From the NCBI GenBank assembly GCA_902773245.1, contig CACYDY010000291.1, positions 1 to 11,706 on the forward strand: a DNA stretch of 11,706 nucleotides. The letters run 5' to 3'. The notes under the pieces were generated by a model that saw only the letters and a program-made list of their open reading frames with translations, ran no database searches and was not told where the DNA came from. This DNA is from an uncultured Ruminococcus sp. GTDB taxonomy: Bacteria; Bacillota; Clostridia; Oscillospirales; Acutalibacteraceae. Positions 1 to 6,235 of the stretch are shown piece by piece (positions within the stretch are counted from its first letter, which is position 1; the number at the start of each line of letters is the position of its first letter). The position numbers were made by a program, and so were the translations under genes.

Positions 1-1
1 C

Positions 2-1069
2 GAATTTGTAAAGCACGGTGCGCCCGAAGAAATACTGTATAATGCCAAGCCGCATATCGGTACGGACAAGCTTAAAGATACGGTGAAAAATATCCGAAAC
101 GAGATAATAGATCTTGGCGGCGAGGTTAGGTTTGAAACCAAGCTTGAAAACATAAAAATATCGGATTCCGTGTTGAAAAGCATTATGATTTCGGCGGCGG
201 ACGGAAGCCGTGAGGAGATAGAAACGGATTCTCTTGTTCTTGCTCTCGGTCACAGCGCAAGAGATACATTTGAAATGCTTTGCAATTGCGGATTTGTTAT
301 CACACCAAAGGCTTTTTCGGTGGGAGTGCGGATCGAGCATTTGCAGGAAAATATCAACAAGTCGCAGTACGGAAAATTCTATAACAGCAAATATTTGGGA
401 GCTGCCGATTACAAGCTGAACGTACACCTTGGCAGCGGCAGGGGCGTTTATACGTTTTGTATGTGTCCGGGCGGCTGCGTAGTTGCGGCGGCGAGTGAAG
501 AAAATACTGTGGTTACGAACGGAATGAGCGAGTTTAAACGTGATAAGATCAACTCGAACAGCGCTCTTTTGGTAGGAGTTTCACCGTCCGATTTTGAAAG
601 CGACAGTCCGCTTGCGGGAGTGGCTTTTCAGAGGAAAATTGAAAGAGCTGCCTTTGCAGCGGGGGGCTATAACTATTGCGCTCCGGTTCAAAGAGTCGAG
701 GATCTTTTGAAGAAACGCAGATCGAAGTCGATCGGTTCTGTTACTCCAAGCTACAAGCCCGGTTATAATTTTGCGGAGATAGGGGAGTATCTCCCCGATT
801 TTGTGTGTGACGGACTGCGGGAGGCTGTGGTTCTTCTTGACAAAAAGCTTCATGGATTTGCCGATCCCGATGCAGTTGTTACGGGGGCGGAAACGAGAAG
901 CAGCAGCCCGATAAGAATTGTCAGGGGAGAGAATTTGCAGTCTGTTTCGTGTCGCGGAGTTTATCCGTGCGGTGAAGGAGCAGGCTACGCAGGCGGGATA
1001 GTTTCGGCTGCGGTTGACGGTATAAAATGTGCGGAAGCAGTCATAACGTCGGGCGGCTTTGAGGCGTGA
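2..1069 (+). CDS. FAD-dependent dehydrogenase (COG2509-like), 5' end missing
   Basis: The reading frame is open from base 2, with no start codon that must be used, and ends with TGA at 1067-1069. The gene therefore begins upstream and about 355 C-terminal residues are visible. The GTG at 83 is internal. Near the window start the protein reads HGAPEEILYNAKPHIGTDKL, and close to its end YPCGEGAGYAGGIVSAAVDG. The second motif is the C-terminal FAD-contacting glycine-rich segment typical of the uncharacterised 'FAD-dependent dehydrogenase' family, in which full-length members are roughly 500 residues or more. The middle contains LALGHSARDTFEML, also characteristic of that family. The enzyme is presumably cytoplasmic; substrate and physiological role are unknown for the family. 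A WYL regulator follows 47 nt downstream with no terminator between them, so the two may be cotranscribed. The family call is from recognised motifs; no search was run. Confidence 0.88.
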   Translation, partial: EFVKHGAPEEILYNAKPHIGTDKLKDTVKNIRNEIIDLGGEVRFETKLENIKISDSVLKSIMISAADGSREEIETDSLVLALGHSARDTFEMLCNCGFVITPKAFSVGVRIEHLQENINKSQYGKFYNSKYLGAADYKLNVHLGSGRGVYTFCMCPGGCVVAAASEENTVVTNGMSEFKRDKINSNSALLVGVSPSDFESDSPLAGVAFQRKIERAAFAAGGYNYCAPVQRVEDLLKKRRSKSIGSVTPSYKPGYNFAEIGEYLPDFVCDGLREAVVLLDKKLHGFADPDAVVTGAETRSSSPIRIVRGENLQSVSCRGVYPCGEGAGYAGGIVSAAVDGIKCAEAVITSGGFEA

Positions 1070-1116
1070 TTCCTTAATAATTATATATAGTTTTAGTAAA
1101 ATAACGGGGTGGGAAA

Positions 1117-2139
1117 ATGGCCGGCGCCGAAAATCAAAGCAATAAAAAGAAGCTTTTTTGTGTTCTTGAAATATTAAAAAAGTACAGCGATGATCAGCAC
1201 CCGATCACCGCAAACGATATTGCGGAAAAGCTGAAATCAATTTATAATATCGAAGCCGAAAGAAAATCTATCTACAGGGATATAAACGTTCTCAAGGAAT
1301 GCGATTATAATATTATGAAAATATCGGCTAACGGTTTTTGTCTTGCCGACAGAACTTTTGAGATCCCCGAGATACGGCTGCTAAACGACGCTATTCTCGG
1401 AGCAAGGTTTATCACTGCAAAAAAGACCAAGGAGCTTTCAAAAAAGCTTCAAAATGAGCTTAGCGTTTATCAGGCAAAAAGAATTGAATCCCAGACGTAT
1501 TTTGACAATCGTGTAAAATTTACCAATGAACATATTCTGTATGTTATCGACACTATTCATACTGCGATCGCCGAAAATAAAAAAGTCAGGTTCGAATACT
1601 ACCGCAGACAGATCGTCGACAATGAGATAAAAAGAGTTTTTTCAAGAGAACATCTGATCAGCCCCTATGCGTTGGTTTGGAGTGAAGATAAATATTACCT
1701 GCTCGGAAATTACGAAAAATATGATAATATTTCGCATTATCGCCTGGACAGAATGGACAGAGTTGTCGTGACAAACCTGCCCTCACGTTCGTTCGAAGAG
1801 GTCAGCTGTTACAAAAACAATTTTGACACCGGAGATTATGTGACAAAAACCTTTCAAATGTATTCGGGTACTGATGAAATGATAGACCTGATCTGCAATA
1901 ATGATATTCTCGAGAAAATCGTCGACAAATTCGGTGAAAGAGTTCATTATATGTGCTGCGGCGCGGAAAAATTCAGAGTCAGAGTTCGGGGATACAACAG
2001 CGAAGGTCTGGTCGAATGGCTGCTGATGATAGGTGACAAGTGCTTTGTTGCATCGCCCGACAGCCTGCGTGAAGCGGTGATAAAGCGGTCGAAGGATATT
2101 ATCAATATGCAAAATTCAATTGATCAATCGGACGAATAA
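1117..2139 (+). CDS. WYL-domain transcriptional regulator with N-terminal HTH
   Basis: This 340-residue protein has the standard two-part layout of WYL regulators. A winged helix-turn-helix of the HTH_11/DeoR-like type lies at about residues 10-75 (ITANDIAEKL, then ERKSIYRDINVLKE as recognition helix). A WYL sensor domain spans about residues 140-215 (KKVRFEYYRRQ ... ISPYALVWSEDKYYLLGNYE ... YRLDRM), followed by a C-terminal extension. In the signature triad W-Y-L the tryptophan is replaced by tyrosine (Y193-Y194-L195), a common variation. WYL domains are thought to bind ligands or nucleic acid and to control the attached HTH; the ligand and target here are unknown. The ATG at 1117 is preceded by a good site, GGGGTGGG at 1106-1113. 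Its gene neighbours are unrelated metabolic or envelope genes, so no target can be inferred from context. There is no CRISPR array or obvious defence operon beside it, although some WYL proteins control such systems. Confidence 0.92.
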   Translation: MAGAENQSNKKKLFCVLEILKKYSDDQHPITANDIAEKLKSIYNIEAERKSIYRDINVLKECDYNIMKISANGFCLADRTFEIPEIRLLNDAILGARFITAKKTKELSKKLQNELSVYQAKRIESQTYFDNRVKFTNEHILYVIDTIHTAIAENKKVRFEYYRRQIVDNEIKRVFSREHLISPYALVWSEDKYYLLGNYEKYDNISHYRLDRMDRVVVTNLPSRSFEEVSCYKNNFDTGDYVTKTFQMYSGTDEMIDLICNNDILEKIVDKFGERVHYMCCGAEKFRVRVRGYNSEGLVEWLLMIGDKCFVASPDSLREAVIKRSKDIINMQNSIDQSDE

Positions 2140-2160
2140 AAATTTGTTTTGATATTGCTG

Positions 2161-2187
2161 ACAGAAATATGCCGATTTTCTGTTTTT
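2161..2187 (+). terminator. Possible weak intrinsic terminator after the WYL gene
   Basis: ACAGAAA (2161-2167) can pair with TTTCTGT (2177-2183) across a 9-nt loop, and TTTT follows directly. The stem is AT-rich, so termination would be inefficient. It lies 21 nt after the stop codon of the WYL gene and just before a separate promoter, which fits a transcription-unit boundary. Confidence 0.4.
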
Positions 2188-2201
2188 AAATAAAATTTAT
2201 A

Positions 2202-2230
2202 TTGCTTATTTTAAGAAAAAATGGTAAAAT
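2202..2230 (+). promoter_or_regulatory. Sigma-A promoter for the GtrA-family gene
   Basis: TTGCTT (-35, 2202-2207) and TAAAAT (-10, 2225-2230) are separated by exactly 17 nt. TG at 2222-2223, one base before the hexamer, makes it an extended -10 promoter. Transcription would start near 2237, leaving a leader of about 22 nt before the ATG. Confidence 0.65.
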
Positions 2231-2258
2231 AATAAGTATAAATTTTGTGAGGCGATAA

Positions 2259-2732
2259 ATGATGAAGGCTGTCGTAAAAAAGATGTTTTTCGATTTGTTT
2301 AGCTTGGAAATGCTTTTATATATGCTTTTTGGTGTTGGCACGGCAGCAATTGATATTTTTTCGGCAAAGATACTTTATGATTCGCTCAGCAGTGTTCAGT
2401 TGGTCAATCCGCCGCTTGATGTTGTCGTTGCAAATACGATTTCGTTTATACTATCGGTGACTTTTGCGTTTTTTACCAATAAGTTTTTTGTTTTTAAAAG
2501 CAAAAGCGAGTCAAGCCGTCATATGAGAAGAGAAGCCTTAAAGTTTTTTATCGCGCGTTTTCTGACATTCAGCCTGAGCCTTGTCAGCATGGTTGTTTTG
2601 GTTGATAAATTTCTTATGGATCACGACAAAGCGAAGCTGTTGGTTTCGATAGTTGTTATAGTGCTCAATTATATTTTCAGCAAGCTGATCGTGTTTAAAA
2701 ATGCGGGCTGCGCAGTCGACGGCGGTTTGTAA
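2259..2732 (+). CDS. GtrA-family four-helix membrane protein
   Basis: The 157-residue product has four predicted membrane helices at about residues 16-38, 53-79, 93-115 and 122-147. Helix 2 ends in FAFFTNKFFVFKSK, matching the N-K-x-F-x-F signature seen in GtrA-like proteins. GtrA family members are small integral membrane proteins thought to help move polyprenyl-linked sugars across the membrane for modification of cell-surface polysaccharides or teichoic acids. The partner glycosyltransferase is not in this window. Two ATG codons stand in tandem (2259 and 2262). GTGAGG at 2247-2252 is 6 nt from the first, so 2259 is chosen. The gene has its own extended -10 promoter. No clear terminator separates it from glyQS, 112 nt downstream, so read-through into glyQS is possible. 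The exact sugar or polymer handled cannot be told from sequence. Confidence 0.85.
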   Translation: MMKAVVKKMFFDLFSLEMLLYMLFGVGTAAIDIFSAKILYDSLSSVQLVNPPLDVVVANTISFILSVTFAFFTNKFFVFKSKSESSRHMRREALKFFIARFLTFSLSLVSMVVLVDKFLMDHDKAKLLVSIVVIVLNYIFSKLIVFKNAGCAVDGGL

Positions 2733-2787
2733 AGCCGAATGGATTTTCTCGCAGCGGAAAATAAGTGAATAATTTTATTATAGAATA

Positions 2788-2812
2788 CCGCCGAAATAAT
2801 TTCTCTCGGTGG
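2788..2812 (+). promoter_or_regulatory. Leader hairpin just upstream of glyQS
   Basis: CCGCCGA (2788-2794) can pair with TCGGTGG (2806-2812), giving seven pairs including one G-U, around an 11-nt loop. No T-run follows, so it is not a terminator. The TATTAT at 2776-2781 could be a -10 box, but no convincing -35 lies upstream. The gap of about 112 nt from the gtrA-like stop to the glyQS start is too short for a normal T-box leader, and no T-box core sequence is visible. The hairpin may protect the message or simply be fortuitous. Confidence 0.3.
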
Positions 2813-2844
2813 GGTTATTACGAATGTTTCAGGAGGAATTTGGA

Positions 2845-4221
2845 ATGAATAATTCAGAAAAAACAATGGAAAAAATAGTGGCTTTGTGTAAAAACAGAGG
2901 CTTCGTTTATCCGGGAAGTGAAATTTACGGAGGTCTTGCAAATACATGGGATTACGGCCCTCTCGGAATGCAGCTGAAGAATAATATAAAAAGAGCATGG
3001 CTTAAAAAATTTGTTCAGGAAAATAAATATAATGTAGGCCTTGATTCGGCTATTCTGATGAATCCGCAGACATGGATCGCTTCGGGTCATCTGGGCGGTT
3101 TTTCCGATCCGCTGATGGATTGCCGTGAGTGTAAAACACGTCACCGCGCGGACAATCTTATCGAGGATTTTGACGGCACAAATGTAGCCGGCTGGACAAA
3201 TCAGCAGATGACTGACTATATAAAAGAACACAATATCGTTTGCCCCAACTGCGGCAAGGCTAATTTCACCGATATAAGACAGTTCAATCTTATGTTTAAG
3301 ACTTTCCAGGGCGTTACCGAGGACAGCAAGAACGAAATATATCTCCGTCCCGAAACGGCGCAGGGTATTTTCGTCAATTTTGCAAATGTTCAGAGAACGA
3401 CCCGAAAGAAGGTTCCTTTCGGTGTTGCTCAGATCGGAAAGTCTTTCAGAAACGAAATTACACCGGGTAACTTTATCTTCCGTGTGAGAGAGTTTGAACA
3501 AATGGAGCTTGAGTTCTTCTGCAAGCCCGGAACAGACTTGGAATGGTTTGATTATTGGAGAGCTTTCTGCCGTGACTGGCTGTATTCTCTCAATATAAAG
3601 GAGGAGAATCTCAGACTTCGCGATCATTCGAGCGAGGAGCTTTGCTTCTACTCAAAGGCAACGACAGACTTCGAGTATTTGTTCCCGTTTGGCTGGGGCG
3701 AGCTTTGGGGCGTTGCCGACAGAACCGATTACGACCTCACTCAGCATATCAATACAAGCGGAAAGAACATTGATTATTTCGATCCGGAAACTAACGAAAG
3801 ATATATTCCTTATGTTATTGAGCCGTCGCTTGGCGTTGAGCGTTTGTTCCTTGCAATTATGACGGAGGCATACGACGAGGAGAAGATAGACGAAAAAGAT
3901 ACCCGTGTTGTTCTTAGACTGCACCCGACTCTTGCGCCGTTCAAGGCTTGTGTTCTTCCTCTTTCGAAAAAGCTTTCCGAAAAGGCAGGCGAAGTTTACG
4001 ATCTTCTTTCAAAGAATTTCATGACTGATTTTGACGAAGCAGGTTCTATCGGCAAGAGATACCGCCGTCAGGACGAGATCGGAACTCCGTTGTGCATAAC
4101 TTATGATTTTGATTCTCTTGAGGACGGCTGTGTTACTGTTCGTGACAGAGATACAATGCAGCAGGAAAGAGTTTCTGTTGATAAGCTCGTTGAGTATATC
4201 TCGGAGAAGATTAAATTCTGA
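2845..4221 (+). CDS. glyQS: Glycyl-tRNA synthetase, single-chain class II type
   Basis: This enzyme charges tRNA-Gly with glycine in the cytoplasm, using ATP. The 458-residue protein is the single-chain, dimeric type rather than the alpha2/beta2 GlyQ + GlyS form. It opens with the family signature RGFVYPGSEIYGGLANTWDY (residues 18-37). Two CxxC pairs (C93/C96 and C133/C136) sit in the insertion after motif 1. Class II motif 2 reads FRNE (201-204), followed by RVREFEQMELEFF. Motif 3 is EPSLGVERL with R333 as the conserved arginine. An anticodon-binding domain follows from about residue 360. The frame is open from a GTG at 2809, but the ATG at 2845 has a perfect AGGAGG (2831-2836) 8 nt upstream, so 2845 is taken as the start. 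A small ORF follows 30 nt downstream and shares the terminator at 4549-4588. No T-box is seen, although many Firmicutes aminoacyl-tRNA synthetase genes carry one. Confidence 0.97.
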   Translation: MNNSEKTMEKIVALCKNRGFVYPGSEIYGGLANTWDYGPLGMQLKNNIKRAWLKKFVQENKYNVGLDSAILMNPQTWIASGHLGGFSDPLMDCRECKTRHRADNLIEDFDGTNVAGWTNQQMTDYIKEHNIVCPNCGKANFTDIRQFNLMFKTFQGVTEDSKNEIYLRPETAQGIFVNFANVQRTTRKKVPFGVAQIGKSFRNEITPGNFIFRVREFEQMELEFFCKPGTDLEWFDYWRAFCRDWLYSLNIKEENLRLRDHSSEELCFYSKATTDFEYLFPFGWGELWGVADRTDYDLTQHINTSGKNIDYFDPETNERYIPYVIEPSLGVERLFLAIMTEAYDEEKIDEKDTRVVLRLHPTLAPFKACVLPLSKKLSEKAGEVYDLLSKNFMTDFDEAGSIGKRYRRQDEIGTPLCITYDFDSLEDGCVTVRDRDTMQQERVSVDKLVEYISEKIKF

Positions 4222-4251
4222 TTGAGTTTATAATCGTTGGTGGGATAATTT

Positions 4252-4521
4252 ATGAAAGATAAATTTAAAGATTTTTTAATATCTCAAGGTTACAAAGAGT
4301 ATACTCCAAGTGGAAATAAAAGCACAGTATATGCTTACACCGTATGTATTGAACGTATTATCGAATGGGAAAATATGACTTGGGAATCGCTAAAAAACAA
4401 CATTTCAGCCACTGTCAGCAAATACGACATAGGTGGAGAAAAAGAAGAAATGGGTAAAAAATCTCATAATTCATATATAAGTGCTTTGAAAGCATTCGAA
4501 AAGTTTGTTAATCTCTCATAG
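4252..4521 (+). CDS. Small hypothetical protein, 89 aa, possibly a SAM-like DNA-binding fold
   Basis: I do not recognise this protein with confidence. It begins at ATG 4252, 7 nt after GGTGGG (4239-4244), and lies 30 nt behind glyQS, ahead of their common terminator, so it looks like a translated second gene of that unit. The sequence is helical and polar. The pattern NKSTVYAYTVCIERIIEWEN, later KKSHNSYISALKAFEKFV, recalls the N-terminal helical (SAM-like, core-binding) domain that tyrosine recombinases use to grip DNA. There is no catalytic domain: no R...HxxR...Y motif occurs before the stop or in the following 230 nt. It could be a stand-alone DNA-binding protein, the remnant of a recombinase or restriction-related gene, or an unrelated small helical protein. 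Lysine- and AAA-rich codon use is a little more AT-rich than glyQS. Confidence 0.7.
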   Translation: MKDKFKDFLISQGYKEYTPSGNKSTVYAYTVCIERIIEWENMTWESLKNNISATVSKYDIGGEKEEMGKKSHNSYISALKAFEKFVNLS

Positions 4522-4548
4522 TCGTTGAATATTAACAATAAGTTTAAA

Positions 4549-4588
4549 AAGTCCTTTTTCGCAATATGCCTAAAAGGACTTCCTTTTT
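4549..4588 (+). terminator. Strong intrinsic terminator of the glyQS unit
   Basis: AAGTCCTTTT (4549-4558) pairs perfectly with AAAAGGACTT (4572-4581), a 10-bp stem. The loop contains a further GCA/TGC mini-stem (4561-4563 with 4567-4569). The tail is CCTTTTT (4582-4588). It closes the glyQS plus small-ORF unit. Confidence 0.85.
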
Positions 4589-4696
4589 ATATTTAAGGAT
4601 AAAAAGTTTCCGTGGTAGAAATAGCTAAAAATTATATTGTTTTTTGTCATAAAGAGTAAAAATACTGAAAGGTTAAATTCTTATTATAAATTTCGG

Positions 4697-4725
4697 TTGC
4701 ATTTGAATGTCGGATATGATATTAT
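4697..4725 (+). promoter_or_regulatory. Extended -10 promoter for the zinc-ribbon membrane protein
   Basis: TTGCAT (4697-4702), a 17-nt spacer, then TATTAT (4720-4725), with TG at 4717-4718 forming an extended -10. Predicted start is near 4732, about 43 nt before the ATG. The remaining intergenic sequence from 4589 to 4696 is AT-rich and shows no further structure to me. Confidence 0.65.
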
Positions 4726-4774
4726 AAAAGAAGATAACAATTAATTTTTGTCAATAAAAAATGAGGTGAATACT

Positions 4775-5608
4775 ATGAAGTGTCAGTATTGTGGATCGGA
4801 TATTTTGGAAGGAACACGTATCTGTAATGTTTGCGGCGCTGCTTTGGTTAATAACGACTCAACGGTTTATGCGGGAGTTAACGACGGCGCTTCAAATTAT
4901 AACAGCAATTCGGGATTTTACAATTCCTCTCAGCAGAATCAGTCCTATGGACAGTCTGCTTCTCAGACAAATCAGCAGAATCAATTCTATGGACAGTCTT
5001 CCGCTCAGACAAGCCGTCAGGATCAGTTTTACGGACAGTCTGCTTCTCAGACAAACAGACAAGATGATTTCTTCTATGGTCAGTCTTCTTCCCAAAACGG
5101 TCAGCAAGGAAATAATATCGGAATGCCGGCTGCAGTCGGTGTGAATAATAGCTATAATACTTCCGGCGGAAGCGGCAGCTACGGCGTTCCTGCTTCACAA
5201 AGAAACAACGGTTATCAGGGCGGCTTGACTAAGAAACAGCTTATCCAATATCCGGCTTTTTCAAAGGAGAGAACCAACTTTACGGGAGCTATTATAGTAG
5301 GTTATTTAAGCACGTTTATAACGTTTGCTTTTGCGATGTTCAGTCAACAGTATTCAATGCTTGTTGATGTAGTTCTTATTTTGGGGTTGACTCTCGGAAT
5401 CCAGTTTAAGTACAGCCGAGTTTGTTCGGTTATCCTTTTTGTTTATTCTATTATTAACACAATAGGCGGATTTATTTCGTCCGGCAGATTTACGGGTTTG
5501 CTTATCGTTGCCGGCGGATATTGCGCTGTAAGGGCTTCTTTCTCGTTTGCAAAGGCTTGGAAGGAGTATCAGGAAACAGGAACTATACCGAGCTTTATTT
5601 CAAGATAA
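4775..5608 (+). CDS. Zinc-ribbon membrane protein with Q/S-rich repeat linker
   Basis: The product (277 aa) starts with a zinc ribbon, C3-x2-C6 and C17-x2-C20, of the 'zinc_ribbon_2' kind common at the N-terminus of Firmicutes membrane proteins. Residues about 30-150 are a low-complexity, disordered linker rich in Q, S, N, G and Y, including four imperfect copies of a roughly 14-residue unit built on YGQS-x-x-Q-T-x-x-Q. Residues about 171-255 form three or four membrane helices, followed by a short basic/aromatic tail (AKAWKEYQETGTIPSF). The ATG at 4775 is chosen over the upstream TTG at 4748 because GAGGTG (4763-4768) lies 6 nt before it and because the zinc ribbon then begins at residue 3, as is usual. 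No enzymatic motif is visible. Similar architectures are often annotated only as 'zinc ribbon domain-containing protein'. It is monocistronic by context, with its own promoter and a small RNA-like element immediately after the stop. Confidence 0.85.
   Translation: MKCQYCGSDILEGTRICNVCGAALVNNDSTVYAGVNDGASNYNSNSGFYNSSQQNQSYGQSASQTNQQNQFYGQSSAQTSRQDQFYGQSASQTNRQDDFFYGQSSSQNGQQGNNIGMPAAVGVNNSYNTSGGSGSYGVPASQRNNGYQGGLTKKQLIQYPAFSKERTNFTGAIIVGYLSTFITFAFAMFSQQYSMLVDVVLILGLTLGIQFKYSRVCSVILFVYSIINTIGGFISSGRFTGLLIVAGGYCAVRASFSFAKAWKEYQETGTIPSFISR
4940..5110 (+). repeat. Four imperfect ~42-bp in-frame tandem repeats
   Basis: Units begin at about 4940, 4982, 5024 (45 bp, with one extra Asp codon) and 5069. 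Each encodes a variant of Q-[SF]-YGQS-[AS]-[AS]-QT-[NS]-[QR]-Q-[ND]; the fourth is the most diverged. The DNA retains high similarity (for example GGACAGTCTGCTTCTCAGAC occurs twice), so recent expansion by slippage or unequal crossing-over is likely. They lie wholly inside the coding sequence and are not a CRISPR array. Confidence 0.8.
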
Positions 5609-5616
5609 GTTAGGTG

Positions 5617-5622
5617 TATAAT
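5617..5622 (+). promoter_or_regulatory. Consensus -10 box in front of the first paired element
   Basis: TATAAT (5617-5622) starts 8 nt after the stop of the zinc-ribbon gene. The matching position in the second copy holds TATGAT (7596-7601). At the -35 position (TTTATT, 5594-5599, 17-nt spacing) the match is poor. A start 7 nt downstream would place the RNA 5' end at 5629-5630, exactly where the strongest conservation begins. Confidence 0.45.
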
Positions 5623-5628
5623 TTTAGT

Positions 5629-5722
5629 AGGCAGCTGCCGAGCGGAAGTAAACTTATCGTTACAAAATGCAAGGCAGCACTGACTTTAAAAGCACGACCG
5701 AGATGAGTCGTGCTTTGCTTTT
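5629..5722 (+). ncRNA. Candidate small RNA, copy 1 of a paired element
   Basis: This segment and 7608-7693 share a core. From the -10 box onward (5617-5667 against 7596-7646), 41 of 51 positions are identical and 9 of the 10 differences are transitions. The core starts with the palindrome GGCAGCTGCC and continues GAGCGGAAG. A hairpin can form: AGCGG (5641-5645) and AAG (5646-5648) pair with CTT (5653-5655) and, after a bulged A, TCGTT (5657-5661), with loop TAAA. In copy 2 the loop is CCGG and a G-U pair becomes G-C, so pairing is kept. Here GCTGCC (5634-5639) can also pair with GGCAGC (5673-5678), closing a larger stem. An intrinsic terminator ends it at 5722. A -10 box, a conserved core and a terminator together suggest an independent transcript of about 94 nt. 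It could instead be a repeated 3'-UTR element. Its class is not recognised. Confidence 0.45.
5689..5722 (+). terminator. Strong intrinsic terminator ending copy 1 / zinc-ribbon unit
   Basis: AAAGCACGAC (5689-5698) pairs perfectly with GTCGTGCTTT (5707-5716) around an 8-nt loop, followed by GCTTTT. It would stop both the candidate small RNA and any read-through from the zinc-ribbon gene. Confidence 0.85.
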
Positions 5723-5822
5723 AAGCTGTGATCTATAAAACCGCAAAAATGTGTTACAGTCACGGGATAACCAATTTTTTATTGTTAATATGTTAAAAAC
5801 AAGATCGGGAGAAATTAGACTT

Positions 5823-6221
5823 ATGGAAAGAATTATAACATTTAGTCTTATATTGGCATTGATTTTTAACTTGACGGCTGCCGTTCTGCCTGCAAGCGCA
5901 GCAGAAACACAGAACGATCCAAGTGAGCATACTGTGACGGTTGAGGACAGCGGCGTTGAGTTTTTGATTTTTACACATCATAAAGACGAAAACGGATTGG
6001 TATATGCGCAGAATATGGATAAGTATGATTCGGATTATCATTGTTTTATAATCTATGGGTATGACGGAAATGCGGAGAAAGTTGTTATACCCGATATGAT
6101 AAGTGATATAAAAGTTACCAGAATGATCACAACCGGAACATTCTACCCGCAGAAGCCTAACTACACTGTTAAAGAAATTGTAATTTCAAAGAATATGGAA
6201 TACATCTGGCAGGTTTTTTAG
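5823..6221 (+). CDS. Secreted LRR-dockerin protein, N-terminal part before a frameshift
   Basis: This is the 5' part of one gene whose remainder continues in another frame from about 6215. The ATG at 5823 is used because it gives a textbook signal peptide, MERIITFSLILALIFNLTAA... with cleavage near PASAA (residues about 24-28). GGGAGA (5807-5812) lies 10 nt upstream. An in-frame TTG at 5751 would bury the signal sequence. After the signal the mature protein begins with a beta-rich module (VTVEDSGVEFLIFT ... KVVIPDMISDIKVTRM ... VKEIVISKNMEYI), the opening cap and first repeat of a BspA-type (LRR_5) leucine-rich domain. It then runs into TAG at 6219-6221 straight after a T6 run. No convincing promoter is seen in 5723-5806. 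If translated alone, the product would be a 132-residue truncated, secreted fragment. Confidence 0.72.
   Translation: MERIITFSLILALIFNLTAAVLPASAAETQNDPSEHTVTVEDSGVEFLIFTHHKDENGLVYAQNMDKYDSDYHCFIIYGYDGNAEKVVIPDMISDIKVTRMITTGTFYPQKPNYTVKEIVISKNMEYIWQVF
6214..6221 (+). other. Frameshift point: T6 run followed by stop
   Basis: In the upstream frame the codons are CAG GTT TTT TAG. One extra T, or a -1 slip of TTT onto the preceding TTT at the stop, gives CAG GTT TTT TTA GAC AAT TTT AAA GCT. This restores a perfect LRR_5 continuation (VFLDNFKALEKITVSSEN). The downstream frame needs no start codon of its own. Causes can be a real indel, a homopolymer sequencing error, or programmed or transcriptional slippage. 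Confidence 0.8.
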
Positions 6222-6235
6222 ACAATTTTAAAGCT

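Noticed and set aside
4940..5110. CRISPR-like periodic repeat
   Set aside because: The repeats are contiguous, without unique spacers, and are in frame within a coding sequence.
5630..5639. GGCAGCTGCC as a transcription-factor operator palindrome
   Set aside because: It is a perfect 10-bp palindrome in both copies, but conservation extends across more than 40 further nt with compensating changes in a hairpin. An RNA or larger repeat explains it better; an operator role is not excluded.
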